Assembly: GCA_943735955.1 (NCBI GenBank)
Contig: OX030960.1
Location: 3,311,233-3,375,232, forward strand
DNA from: Piscicola geometra
Lineage: Eukaryota; Annelida; Clitellata; Hirudinida; Piscicolidae
Direction: 5' to 3'
Length of the DNA stretch: 64,000 bases
Both the position numbers and the translations under genes were made by a program. The notes below the pieces were generated by a model. It made no database searches. It had not been told where the DNA came from and saw nothing but the letters and a program-made list of their open reading frames with translations. Below are positions 1 through 10,039 of this stretch, piece by piece (position 1 is the stretch's first letter; each line of letters starts with the position of its first letter).

Positions 1-531
1 CCCCGGAACAAGTTGTGAAGCTGCTCAATTGAATTATTTGGGAGGGAGGGGGGGGGGATTGGAATGGTGTTTTGTATGGTCGCCGTTTTTGTTGCTGATG
101 ATATATGGGGGAAATGGATATGACCTGAAAAGTTTGTGAAATGTGTGAAAAGTATTGGGTGATGAATTCGTAGGCTTTTCTTGAAGATTAAATTTTTTTG
201 ATTTTAAATACATTCCTTTATATATGAAAAAACTTCTTTTACAATAAAATATTCTTTGTGGTTGCTTTCTGACTGTCTATTTAAAAGTTATGAATCTTAG
301 ATATCACAATAAAAAACTTTTTTATAGTTTTCAACAAGCTTATGTTTGCCACTATATGAATTATATTTTATTTATTTGCACTAATAAGTTAAGCGCTTTT
401 CAATAGTTAAAGTTACATAAGTTTCAAGAGTGAATTTTGTTAAAAGTCAAATCTAAATGATGTGTGGTCTTGATATGAAATAAAGGTTATCAAGATCTTT
501 ATTTTAAAAAAAGACTTTTTGATATCAGAAA
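1..531. other. AT-rich flank before the first gene
   Basis: No coding exon recognised. There is a short G run near 43-58, then AT-rich DNA. A splice-acceptor-like TTTTTGATATCAG ends at 528, three bases before the first ATG of the microprotein ORF, so a 5' leader intron or a spliced leader could end here. I cannot tell which. Confidence 0.4.
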
Positions 532-741
532 ATGAAAAACTTTAAAGATTTCATACCACTGGCTATTTTCATCCCGAGTTTCATATTGCTTCACTACGGT
601 TGGTACAAGTTGCAATTTAACGAAGAGTTTGTTCCTGAGTCGCAAAGGAAGGTAGACGTTTGGTCGCACTATAAATACCTCTTCAAGAAAGCCCCAGTGT
701 CTGAGGATTCAGAGAGTACAGCTTCAGGAAATAAATGGTGA
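532..741 (+). CDS. Small single-pass membrane protein, unidentified
   Basis: An open frame of 69 codons begins MKNFKDFIPLAIFIPSF. Residues about 7-25 form one hydrophobic helix followed by HYGWYKLQF, then a polar, acidic and serine-rich tail. This resembles the many small proteins of the mitochondrial inner membrane, but I do not recognise the family. A good donor (ATG|GTGAGA, intron from 738) lies at the end of the frame, and an acceptor (TTTTTCCAG) ends at 829. If spliced, the last codons become AAA-TGA, giving 68 aa, and the TGA overlaps the ATG of the DNAJC4-like frame as TGATG. Unspliced, it ends Lys-Trp-stop at 741. The good codon content and the position just upstream of DNAJC4 support a real gene. 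Function is not inferred beyond the membrane location. Confidence 0.6.
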   Translation: MKNFKDFIPLAIFIPSFILLHYGWYKLQFNEEFVPESQRKVDVWSHYKYLFKKAPVSEDSESTASGNKW

Positions 742-829
742 GAATAATAATTATAAATATTAACACATTTAATAATATTATAATTTATATGGTTAATTTA
801 TTATAAACTTATCCTATTACTTTTTCCAG

Positions 830-1882
830 ATGTTGTATGGAAATATTGTACAGAAAAAACTATTATTATTTTTTATTGATCATTGCAGGTATTTTACAAT
901 TTTTTATTAAATTTTTTTTATCAATTGAACAAAACTTTTGAATGTTTACAGATTTATTTCTAAAAAGGTGAAAACCCATTATGAGGTTCTTGGAATTGAT
1001 AAAACAGCAAACCAAAAAGAAATTAAACAAGCCTTTATGAAACTTTCAAAAAAGGTAAAAAATGAATAATTAAAAAAAACATAAATAAATTAACTCTTAT
1101 TCATGTATCATCCAATAATCCAAAATAATACTTTCCAATCAACAATAGCACCATCCAGATGCAAGCTCGCAAGGCAATCAGAGTTCTGTAGATTTCACCA
1201 TCATTAATGAGGCATACACAGTCCTCAGCAAGGCACACAGCAAACACCTCTACGACCTTGACATCTCGCCAAGGAAACAGCATGTCCATACAAAATCTTC
1301 ATCTAGAGCATCAAACTTTCATGAGTAGGCTATTCATCTTTATGTGGTATGTTAACAATTGCATGCATGTGAAATACTTTTTAGGTTTATATAATGATGT
1401 TGATAAGGCTTAAAAAATATGCCTTCCAAGCATTTTTGCATGCATTCTCTGACAGAACAGCAGAGTACTGGCATGCACAACACTCCTCATCATCGCATCA
1501 ACCCCCTCTTGACGATGCTTACTACGGCATCAAGGGCATTCGCAAACAGTCGAACAATAAGTTTCTAATCTTCCCTCTAACTGTCTTCCTCCTTGGCTTC
1601 GTCTACTTCTTTGCTGCATATAGGTTTTTTAACGGTTATTTTAATTTTGTGATGATAAAAATTATTTAACTGTTTCTTACTTTAACATTTTTTGCAGATA
1701 TTCAAAGTATAGGTTGAGAAAAGAAAGAGAATATATGGACTTGGAAACCGATTTATTCCTTAAGAGTGTTCTCAATAAACAGAAATTTAAAAGGTTAGTG
1801 GTCCTCTTTTATAAATTGTGACTATATCTTTATTTTGCTAATTTTTTTCAGAGATGAAATTGACTCTTTCTTCAAAAGATAA
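830..1882 (+). CDS. DNAJC4: DnaJ homolog subfamily C member 4-like, mitochondrial J-protein
   Basis: Six exons: 830-888, 952-1054, 1149-1324, 1456-1623, 1698-1793, 1852-1882; all junctions are GT-AG and in frame, giving 210 aa. A basic, hydrophobic N-terminus (MLYGNIVQKKLLLFF) looks like a mitochondrial presequence. The J-domain runs about residues 28-100, with HYEVLGI at its start and the HPD tripeptide at 56-58 that stimulates Hsp70 ATPase activity. A TAEYW motif near 114-118 matches the AQYW segment of vertebrate DNAJC4. One membrane helix spans about 149-168 (FLIFPLTVFLLGFVYFFAAY), followed by a charged tail. Length is close to human DNAJC4 (241 aa). The start ATG sits immediately after an acceptor, and the gene may share a transcript with the microprotein upstream. 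Assignment rests on the domain order and the YW motif; partner and substrate are not evident. Confidence 0.85.
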
Positions 1883-1929
1883 CATTTTGCCGAACCAATC
1901 TAATTTAAAAAATCGATTCATTTTCATGC

Positions 1930-1935
1930 AATAAA
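1930..1935 (+). terminator. Poly(A) signal AATAAA after the DNAJC4-like gene
   Basis: A canonical AATAAA lies 48 bases after the DNAJC4 stop codon. A second overlapping-type signal (AATAAAAATG) follows within 15 bases. The downstream sequence is T-rich. Confidence 0.55.
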
Positions 1936-2088
1936 AAATTAATAAAAATGTTTTTTTCTCAATCTTAAAATTCAAAAAATATGAATATAAAATTGTTCTA
2001 GTTTAAATTACCCGTATCTCATGTCTTTGCTCAATAACTTTCTATCTTTCACCTTATTATTATATCGTATTTCGAAATATTTTGAGAA

Positions 2089-2793
2089 ATGTCGCTTATG
2101 AGAGCTGCTAGTGCTCTGAGATGCCTGAGGCCGTTGACCGTGAACACCAGTGAGTGACCATTTTACTTCCTTTTTGTTGAATTTTGATTGGATTGAAAGG
2201 CAAGGTTACGATAAGAAAATGTTAAATATAATTTTTCCTGTTTTTTTTCTTAGAACGATATAAATATTTATGTAAAAATTATTTTGGATCATACTTAACT
2301 ATATTATTTGAAATTTTCCTATTACACATAACTCAAATTCTAATGCAACAATATAGTGGCTACGAGAATGAGCAGCGACCACCACCAAGAAGTGGACATG
2401 GTGGCGTTGTTGAAGGAGCGCAAGGGAACGCTGAATGACCTACCAGTGCCAGAGGGATCGTGGCAGGAAGACTACCAAAAGAGGAACAGCAAGTACAACC
2501 TTCACCTTGCCCTCTCCACTGGCTTCCTTCTCTTCACCATCATCTTCGTTAGTTTTCAAACATATACATTTTGTATTCATATTTAGTTAAATTTTCACTT
2601 TCGTTATTATAATTATTAATAAACTATATTATTCTTTAAATATTTCAATTGGGAAACATATAATTATTGATTTTATTGAAAGTTTGATTATGAATAATAA
2701 TTTTTTTCATTTCTATCTTTTCAGAGTTTCAAGTCTGGAGCATTTAATGCGCACAGTATTTATAATGTTAAGAAAATTGAGATTCACCCTTAG
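2089..2793 (+). CDS. COX7B / prag01-like (Deltameth_res family) mitochondrial protein
   Basis: Three exons: 2089-2149, 2357-2547 and 2725-2793, in frame with GT-AG ends, giving 106 aa. The N-terminus (MSLMRAASALRCLRPLTV) is arginine-rich without acidic residues and is a likely mitochondrial presequence. The centre carries the motif LNDLPVPEGSWQEDYQKRN and then SKYNLHLALSTGFLLFTII, one membrane helix. I recall this LPVPxGxWxExYxxxxxKYN pattern from the small 'deltamethrin resistance protein prag01' family. From memory this family is treated as the invertebrate counterpart of cytochrome c oxidase subunit 7B, whose shape (presequence, KYGNAV, single helix) is the same. A role as an accessory subunit of respiratory complex IV is therefore inferred. 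It is separated from DNAJC4 by about 200 bp on the same strand. Confidence 0.7.
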
Positions 2794-2841
2794 GAATTTC
2801 ATTTCTGAATGATGAGAATTACATTAAAAATTTGAATCACA

Positions 2842-2847
2842 AATAAA
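2842..2847 (+). terminator. Poly(A) signal AATAAA after the COX7B-like gene
   Basis: AATAAA lies 49 bases after the stop codon of the COX7B-like gene. The gene converges on the USP20/33 stop codon (minus strand), so the two 3' ends share about 220 bp. Confidence 0.5.
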
Positions 2848-3015
2848 TTCAACAATATTTGGTCAAATTAGCAAAATCCCATGAAAGAATATTCACTATG
2901 TGGAATCATTATGTGAAATTGATTATTTAAGTTTTTAAAAAAACGTTGTAAAATCCAACTTTAGTTTTCGAACGATGACCAAAAAAGTATGTTAGCCTCG
3001 AAAAAAGATCTAATT

Positions 3016-5786
3016 TTAAGAAATTTCACCATAACTTGGAGAGGTGGATGGGTAGGCCCTCCCTTGGTTGGTGATGACAAGGGGACCACCTCCGTATATT
3101 GCATGGAAAAAATCCCACGCCTCTTCGGAGATTTGCCCGTAATTCGAGTTTGCCAGCAGAACTGGTGAGTTTCCGCGGAAGATGCAGATGCGAGAGTTGT
3201 CGATCTTGTTGGGTGGAGTGTCGGTCGTCTGCTTCACGAATGCCTCCCAGCTCCTGAACCACACCATGCTCAACGCCACCACAGTGCAGTTGGGCGTGTC
3301 TTCAAAGGTTTTGTTTAGTTGCAGGAAGGTTTCCAACTCGTTTTCTCGTCGTCTCTTCAAGGCAACCTCCTCCATCTGACAAGTCTCGCACGACTGCAGG
3401 TGGTTGACGGCTGGCCCGCCTCCGAAGTTGGAGTGGAAGTACTCCCAGAGGACCGGAGGTAGCTCGATCACCAGGTCTGAGATGCTGATACTGCACTTGG
3501 GCTTCAGGAAACCATGCCTGCACAGGAAGTCGTAGTTGTTGATGGGACCAGGCTCTGCGAACGAGTTGAATTTGGAGATCCACTTCCTCGAGATGTAGAA
3601 CTTTATGAGGCCATTGTTGTCTTCCTTGAAAAACTCGTTCACTTGTTCTCGCAACGTGGCCATGTGTTCGTCGACCTTCTGGTAGAAGAGCACGTACGCC
3701 TGCGAGTTTTCCACCTGCGGAATGTCCACCTCTGAGACGATGTGGTCGTCGAACTCGTACCAAGAGTGGTTGTGGCTGTTGAGCGCGTATGCGGTGTAGT
3801 GGCCGCCACTCGCGCCTCCGTGGTGGCAGATGACGGCGCTGAGGCTGTACGCGGTGATGGCGTCCTTGCAGTCCTTGTGCAGGTACTGCTGCATGTCAAG
3901 GCGCTCGAGCGGGAAGATGACGCTGCTGCCGATCTTGGAGGAGGAGGACGAGGCGAACATGTAGTCGTAGCGGAACCTCTTCAGATGAATGCACAACACC
4001 TCGGGCAGCTTCAGAACCTTCGAGAACTTGACGCCGTTCCTGAGCTTCTTGCACTTCTCGCACGAGTACATGTTGTCTCCCTTCAACTCGTCTGCCGAGA
4101 AGAAAGATGCCAGACAGTCCTGCAGCTGGATCGAAGGCCCCCAGAACATGCCCTTGAAGAGGCTGTAGAACCACGACAGCCAAGACGCCTTCTTGCCAGA
4201 GACCGACTTGAGACTCGAGGAGTTGAGGACGGTGAGTTGTTCGGAACTGGGGATGGGCAGCGAGAGGTCTTGGAAGGTTTCCTTCGTGGTGGAGATGTTC
4301 TTGCATGTCATGCACTGCACCGAACTCAAGATTTGTCCGTCGAAGATGTCCGAAATGATGCTCGCATGCACCGGTGAATTCTTCTTTTCAGTGCATGCCT
4401 CATCTGCATGCACCCTCAATGCATCGTCGCTGAATGAGGCGGATGAATGCGCTCTGGTGCTGCCGCTGTTTTCCCTCGTGTCGCACGAAATGCTCAGGGA
4501 GCACTTGTCGTCTGCTGTCGATGATGATGACGTCACCTTGTGTCTGCCGTCACCACACTCGTTCATGTCGTTGTTGCTGTCCTTGCTGTCTGTGGTAATC
4601 AGATGATGATGATGATGATGAGGGGGATGATGATGATGATGATGAGGGGGATGGCGATGATATTGACGATGATGATGGCAATGATGATTATTATTATTAC
4701 TAGAGTTTTTGCTAATCAATGATTATTATATTAGTATTTTTGAAGAGTGGGGCAAACGCTAACAAAAGCATGCATCACTTACTGCTTAGACTCTTGTGGT
4801 CCTGGTTGGAGCAAGAATCATATCCCAGATCCACGATATTGCTATTAGAAAAACTAGTGGGGAAACTGATGGGGGTAGAGACAACGGCATCGACAAAGAC
4901 ATTCGAATCGGTCAACACCTCCTTCATCTCCTCGTGCAGTGTGTCCATCAGGAATCGCAGAAACTCCTGCGAATCGTGCTGCAAGTAGCCTCGGAACATG
5001 GGATGCAGCTGTTTCATGCACGTGAAGAAAGAGGAAGGAGTGACGTAGTTGCATCTCTTGCGATGCCACATCTCGTTGATGAGTTTCATGTAGATCCTCG
5101 AAAGAGAGGTGTCTTTGTGGCACGACAAGAAGCCTGGACAGTCGATGAAGAAGCGACTGAGGGGTTGGCAGTTGGAGAGTGCTTGGATGGCTGCGTTCAT
5201 GTAGCACGAGTTGCCTAGGTTCTTCAAGCCTGTCAGTCCTCGAGGGCGGGAGTTTGAGAATTCTTCAGAGTCAGAGTCGTCGACGTCATTGAACGTTTCG
5301 GAGAAGTACAGAGCTCCTAAGCTCCTGTGCTCTGATCTGCTTGCTGAAACCTTGGCATGTCTGTGCCAAACAATTGTCTTGAATTATCTTTAGAATAAAC
5401 AATTATTAAGTTTGATTAAATGATAATTTTAATTAAAATGTGCTAAAATTATTAAAAAAATTTTAAATATTGAAAGGCAGATACAACTTTTGTTTAGAGT
5501 GCTCTTCTTTGGGCTTTCTGAAGTACGCCTCACAATCACAACTGTTACACCAGATTCGCTTTGTCTGTAGATTCATGATAAGAGGGTGGTTGCTCTCCTG
5601 TGAGTGCACTGTGCTGTGGTCTTTGACTGTCTCATTGCAACCAACAAACTTGCATTCCTCATGCAAACACAGCCACAAATTCAGTCCCTGAAACTTGCAG
5701 ATCGAACATGATGAATCATTGTATTTGGCTGCTTCTTCTAGAACGTTTGCCTCAAGAAGGCTGACATGAGTACAGTCAAACTGCAT
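3016..5786 (-). CDS. USP20/33: Ubiquitin carboxyl-terminal hydrolase of the USP20/USP33 type
   Basis: Three coding exons on the minus strand: 5786-5485 (donor could be 5488), 5360-4783 and 4589-3016, about 817 aa; human USP20 and USP33 have about 914 and 942. Exon 1 encodes a ZnF-UBP domain with FDCTHV, SCSICK, LWLCL, VGCNE, DHSTVHSQ and WCNSCDC. Exon 2 opens the catalytic domain with GLTGLKNLGNSCYMNAAIQAL, placing the nucleophilic Cys near residue 153. Exon 3 holds the CxxC pairs (QCMTCKN, SCEKCKK), the His box GGASGGHYTAY and the WYEFDD motif. Two C-terminal DUSP domains follow, each ending in a GGGP motif. ZnF-UBP, UCH and two DUSP domains in this order define USP20/33. These enzymes remove ubiquitin from substrates such as beta-adrenergic receptors and HIF-1alpha in vertebrates. 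The start Met precedes QFDCTHV and follows an acceptor-like AG, so a leader intron is likely. The CAT repeat at 4606-4690 is intronic. Confidence 0.9.
4590..4782 (-). repeat. USP20/33 intron 2 with CAT repeat near the acceptor
   Basis: The intron begins GTAAGTGATG (minus strand) and ends CTGATTACCACAG just before the codon series for SKDSNND. Its 3' part is an imperfect CAT repeat (plus strand ATG/GAT, about 4600-4690). Reading frame is open through the repeat and would add a His/Asn-rich stretch, but no donor/acceptor pair keeps frame if the repeat is coding, whereas the acceptor at 4590 does. Confidence 0.75.
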
Positions 5787-5788
5787 CT

Positions 5789-6600
5789 CTAAGTTTAGAA
5801 GCCAAGATTTTATGATTATGTCTTGACAGTTTAAAGTTTTTCGAGAATCAAATAGTTCAAAATAGAAATTAAAAGATAATGTATATTTAATGATTAAATA
5901 GAACAAATTACTTGCTATATTTTGAAAATGACTTGTTTTTTATATCAATTGATTTCGTAAGTTTATAAGCCCTAAAATTATCTATTTTTATTTCACCTTA
6001 ATAAAGAATGGAAAAAGCTCACATGCTTTAATCTAAAATCTATACTAAAAGAATATTTTTCTCAGTTTTTCGTACAATAATAATTAAGCCTTTAATAGCA
6101 AAGAACTTTGAGCTTGCAGAAAATAAAAAAAATTCAGTAGTAACTGTATAGTTGAATTTAGTTTTTGTGCACCAATAAAAACATAAAAGCATTCCAGTTT
6201 ATTGTGAATCAAAAAGAACATCTTAAATATTTAAATTTAAGTATTTAATTTCTCTGCAAAGCTTCTTGATGATTATCAATCAATCAATCAAATAGATTTC
6301 TATAGCGCTCTTTGTTCAAATTATAAGCTCTTAAATAATATTTAAGAAGTTAAACTTTATAAATTGTATGCGAAAAGCTATTTTCATTGATAATATTTAC
6401 AAACTATAAGTATAAATTGTTTTAAGAAGCAATAGAAGTTCAAAGCAAGGCACATTTAAAATAGAAACTATAAAAAAAGCTAATTCTCCAATTAAATTCA
6501 AAATCTCAAAACTGATAACTTTGAACACCCATTATTATTTTTAGATAACTACTTAAATGAAATAGTGTTAATGAACTTTATATAAAAAATCACGTTTTAT
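5789..6600. other. Intergenic, between USP20/33 and the mucin-like gene
   Basis: AT-rich sequence upstream (5') of USP20/33 on the minus strand and downstream of the mucin-like gene. It includes a short CAAT repeat near 6277. No exon recognised; a leader exon of USP20/33 could lie here. Confidence 0.35.
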
Positions 6601-9600
6601 CTACATCTTGGTGTTTTCACTTTCAAGTATATTCATCTTATCAATAGGAATCACCCATCCATCGTTTCTGTCGCTAAATCTTCTCCCATTTCTTCCCACG
6701 TTGCCTTCTCCAGCAGTCATTTCCATGTCTGTAATCGGGTTCGAAGGATAGACCTCGATGTGTTCGTTCTGAAGAATTCTCTGGGTGAGAGAAGTGGTAG
6801 ATCAAACTATTTAGTATTTCCATTTTATTAATAGAGTTAAATAAGTTAATTTGAAAAAAAATTATGTAATAAAAAAACTTTTTCGTGAAAGTGTTTAGTG
6901 ATTAAATACTTTAAAATATTATGATAACTCAATCTCATGCGAAATTCTTTTCGCCACTTCCAACGCACATCTCTTCGCTTGTTCGTTTTGGCGACTATGC
7001 AGGCGATGATGGCGGCCAGGAAAAGCAGGAGGACAGAGACGATCAAGCAGATGCCGATGATCGAGGCATTCTTGTAGGCCAGCTCACTACCCGTTTCTTC
7101 ACAAGGCTTTTGGGGCAATATGAGGAACAAAGGAATAAGAGAATAATTGCTAAAGTATTTGGTAGTTTATTTTTAAAATATAAAAATTCATCTTCATAGT
7201 GGGTGAACGGTTAGCTGGTCAAAATTTGGAACCCAAGTGGCCTTGAAGCCTTTTCAGCTTAAACGCCACTATAATAATGCTCATCATCATCATTATTATT
7301 ATCACTTTAATAATTAAATAATTAACAATTAAAGTTTAATTGTTTAAAACACACAGAAAAAGCATTGATGACGTATTGATAAGGCTAGCGGAATCAAGTT
7401 GGGGGTTTACTTTGCGAAGCGGCTCTGTATAGTTTGAGGTTTCATTGGTGGCGAGGGTTGTAGGAGTGTTGGTGGTGTTGTCAAGATCTCCCGAAAAAAA
7501 ATAAATGGTGGTTGGACTGCTGTCAGTAACAAGATTACTGCTGTCAGTTACAACAGTACTGCTGTCAGTTAAAACAGTACTGCTGTCAGTAGCGAAAGTC
7601 ATCTCAGGAGTGGTTGTTTGAGGGGGTTCAGTGGTTATTAGGAACGTAGTGGTTAATGCGGCTTTAGTGGTTTCTGGTGTTGGTGGGAATGTAGTAGTTA
7701 TTGTAGTTGTTTGTGTTGAAATTTCAACTGCTGTAGTTATTTCAGTTGTAGATTCAACTTCTGTAGTTATTTCAGTTGTAGTTTCGATTGCTGTAGTTGT
7801 TGCTTCGGTTGTAATTTCTACCGGTGGTGTTGTAATTTCTACTATTGAAGTTGTTTGTGTTGTAGCTTCAATAGGAGTGGTTGTTGTTGTTGTTTGTGTT
7901 GTAATTTCGATTGTTGTTGTTGGTTCCTCTCTCGTAGGGGTCTGGGGTTCCGTTTTAATTGCATTTTCGCTTGTAGTAGTTATTTGTTCAGCTGTTTCTG
8001 TTGTTTGTTTTGTTGTTACCTTCTCTGTGGTTGTAAGGGTAGTTGGTTCTGTTACAGAAGTTGTTGAGTCTTTTTCAGTTGGCGTTGGCACTGATTCTGT
8101 GGTTTGAGTGTGAACAGCGTTTGTCTCATTTGCATCTGAAACCACTCCATCACTTTGGATTATTCCAGGACCTGATGTTGAAGGATAAAAGGTTGTTAAA
8201 GTCTCAAAATTCACCTTTAAATGTCCTTAACTATTCAATAATTTAACAAAGTTAACTCTAAATAGGAAAGCAGAACTTGAGATCTACTCGATACTTATGA
8301 CAATAAACAGAGCGCTTTAAAAATTAAATTATTAGTTCCACTTTGCTCCACTCGCAACTTTATCTCTTCCATTATCAGAGCCATAAATCAGACATGCAAC
8401 GTCACGTGCATACTAAGCATCATAACACTTCCGCAACAAGTGAGTTTTGCTGAAACCCAATTCTTCAACTCATCATGCGAATGTTTGTTTCAATTCAATG
8501 AAAGCTTTTGAAGTTTTATGTGAAATTTGCAAAAGTTGTGCAAATAGTAGTAGACGTTGTGGTAGTGACGAGGTGAAAGTATTTTGAGAAAGAGTAAGCT
8601 TTAATGCTAAAAATATTAGTTGCAGCTGTTGTCATTGTATTTGAAAAAATGTAATTCAATTGCATTTAATTCAAGTAATTAAATCTCAGACTGAAACGAC
8701 CAATATGGGCCTCTCGGCATACATACATTATTCAACCTTTAACTCTTTCTCATTACATGGACTATGTCTTGCATCAAGCGTTCCATTAAATTCACTTTAA
8801 TGGCTCTCTCCTAATTCATTCTCCATGCATTCGCCCACTTCTTCAGTTAGAATTCTCACGAAAAGATCTAATCCACATGCAGACTTAATAGCCCTGGGCG
8901 TGCATCAAGGCATTGTAATTACGATGCTGACAAGTCTCGACTTGGCGCTTTTATCTGTTTGTAGAGATGATGTTTAAGCGCTTCTTGCCAAAGAAAATCC
9001 ACAAGATTCGTTCGTCATGTGTGCACAACATGTGTGCACTAAGATGCAAACACACACGCAGTCAGACAAACGAATAACTTCAAGCACCCACACACACATA
9101 CAAACATACAAATACTAAAAAGCATCCAGAGTGACATTGATACACATACGCTGAGACAACCACCAAGGAATATTTATGTATCGTATTATTTACGTTACTG
9201 TGGCCAGACTTCGTCAGCGCTAATGCCACTGCTAGCACACTTCAGCACGTAAACAGACATCTTGTTTAGCTTGGACTGGCCATTATTTGGAAAGGCATTA
9301 TAGTTCTTATCACCCTATAAGAAAGTCTTATTTTTTAGAGCCTTAAACTGAAAAGTAATGGGTTTATCTTAACATCTACCTAATTATAAATTATTTTACA
9401 AAATTTCTTTTGTTCTTTATAAATGCATCAAACATCTATCACTAACAAATTATCCATCTTTTATCTTTCAAAAATGTTCTTTTTTAAAAAATCTCAATCG
9501 CCTTGAAAAGACACAAATTGAAAATATCTAAAAGACATTACGCCCTGCTTTCATCCATCCCTGCCAAGACATCTGCTAAACGGATTTAGACGCATTTCCA

Positions 9601-10039
9601 ATTAAAGATATAGACTTCTTTTTATATGATCCCGAAAAATGATTATCGCCTCGTTAGAGAATATGATGATCTAGTATTTAAAAATGTTTGTAAAATAGTA
9701 AAAATGGATTATACAAAACAGTAATTGCTACAACAAATAGTTTTATCAACTTAAATTTAGCAGTTCAATAAATAGCATTATTTTTCATTGAATATTATAC
9801 AGAGAAGTGGTTTACTCCACGTTAATAATATTCTTCAATTGTATTTTATTTTATTGTATTGTAAAGTTTTTTCGGCATAAAAATACCTTATAACTTTCAT
9901 TGATCGAACGCTGGAAAGTACTCTAAACATATAATATTTTATTGTTTAAAACCAAAAAATATGCTATAATAACATTTTTAAAAAGTCACGTACCAACGAC
10001 CAGGAGGACAGCGAAGACGAAGATGACTTTAAAGCACAT
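6601..10039 (-). CDS. Mucin-like type I membrane protein, Thr-rich ectodomain
   Basis: Four exons on the minus strand: 10039-9994, 8171-7411, 7106-6969 and 6780-6601, all in frame, 374 aa. Exon 1 is a signal peptide (MCFKVIFVFAVLLVVG). Exon 2 is an extracellular region dominated by Thr-Thr runs (TTT, EITTE, ETTTE), with N-glycosylation sequons (NTT, NET, NYT) and four copies of a TDSS-containing unit near its end. Such Pro/Thr/Ser domains are usually densely O-glycosylated. Exon 3 carries a membrane helix (SIIGICLIVSVLLLFLAAII) followed by the stop-transfer sequence AKTNKRRD. Exon 4 is a 59-residue cytoplasmic tail containing EVYPSNP and DNDGW-like polar segments. The donor of exon 3 (AGAT|GTGCGT) is the weakest junction; later donors in the same exon would change frame. 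I do not recognise a family. A surface mucin or adhesion role is inferred only from composition. Confidence 0.7.
8172..9993 (-). other. First intron of the mucin-like gene
   Basis: This 1.8-kb intron is the longest in the gene-dense half of the window. It starts GTACGTGACT and ends TTCAACATCAG on the minus strand. It contains short CA-rich patches near 9045-9115 and no recognisable exon on either strand. Regulatory elements are possible but not visible to me. Confidence 0.5.

Noticed and set aside
3742..4377. 211-codon frame on the plus strand
   Set aside because: Shadow of the USP20/33 catalytic exon, which has clear family motifs on the minus strand.
4590..4719. His/Asn-rich protein start in front of the USP catalytic half
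   Set aside because: No splice pair keeps frame if this is coding, whereas donor 4783 and acceptor 4589 join the conserved halves exactly. The stretch is a CAT repeat at the intron 3' end.
7631..8107. Val-rich frame antisense to the mucin-like exon
   Set aside because: Val-Val is the reverse complement of Thr codons (ACA/ACT give TGT/AGT and GTT in shifted frames). The Thr-rich strand has a signal peptide, helix and matching splice phases.
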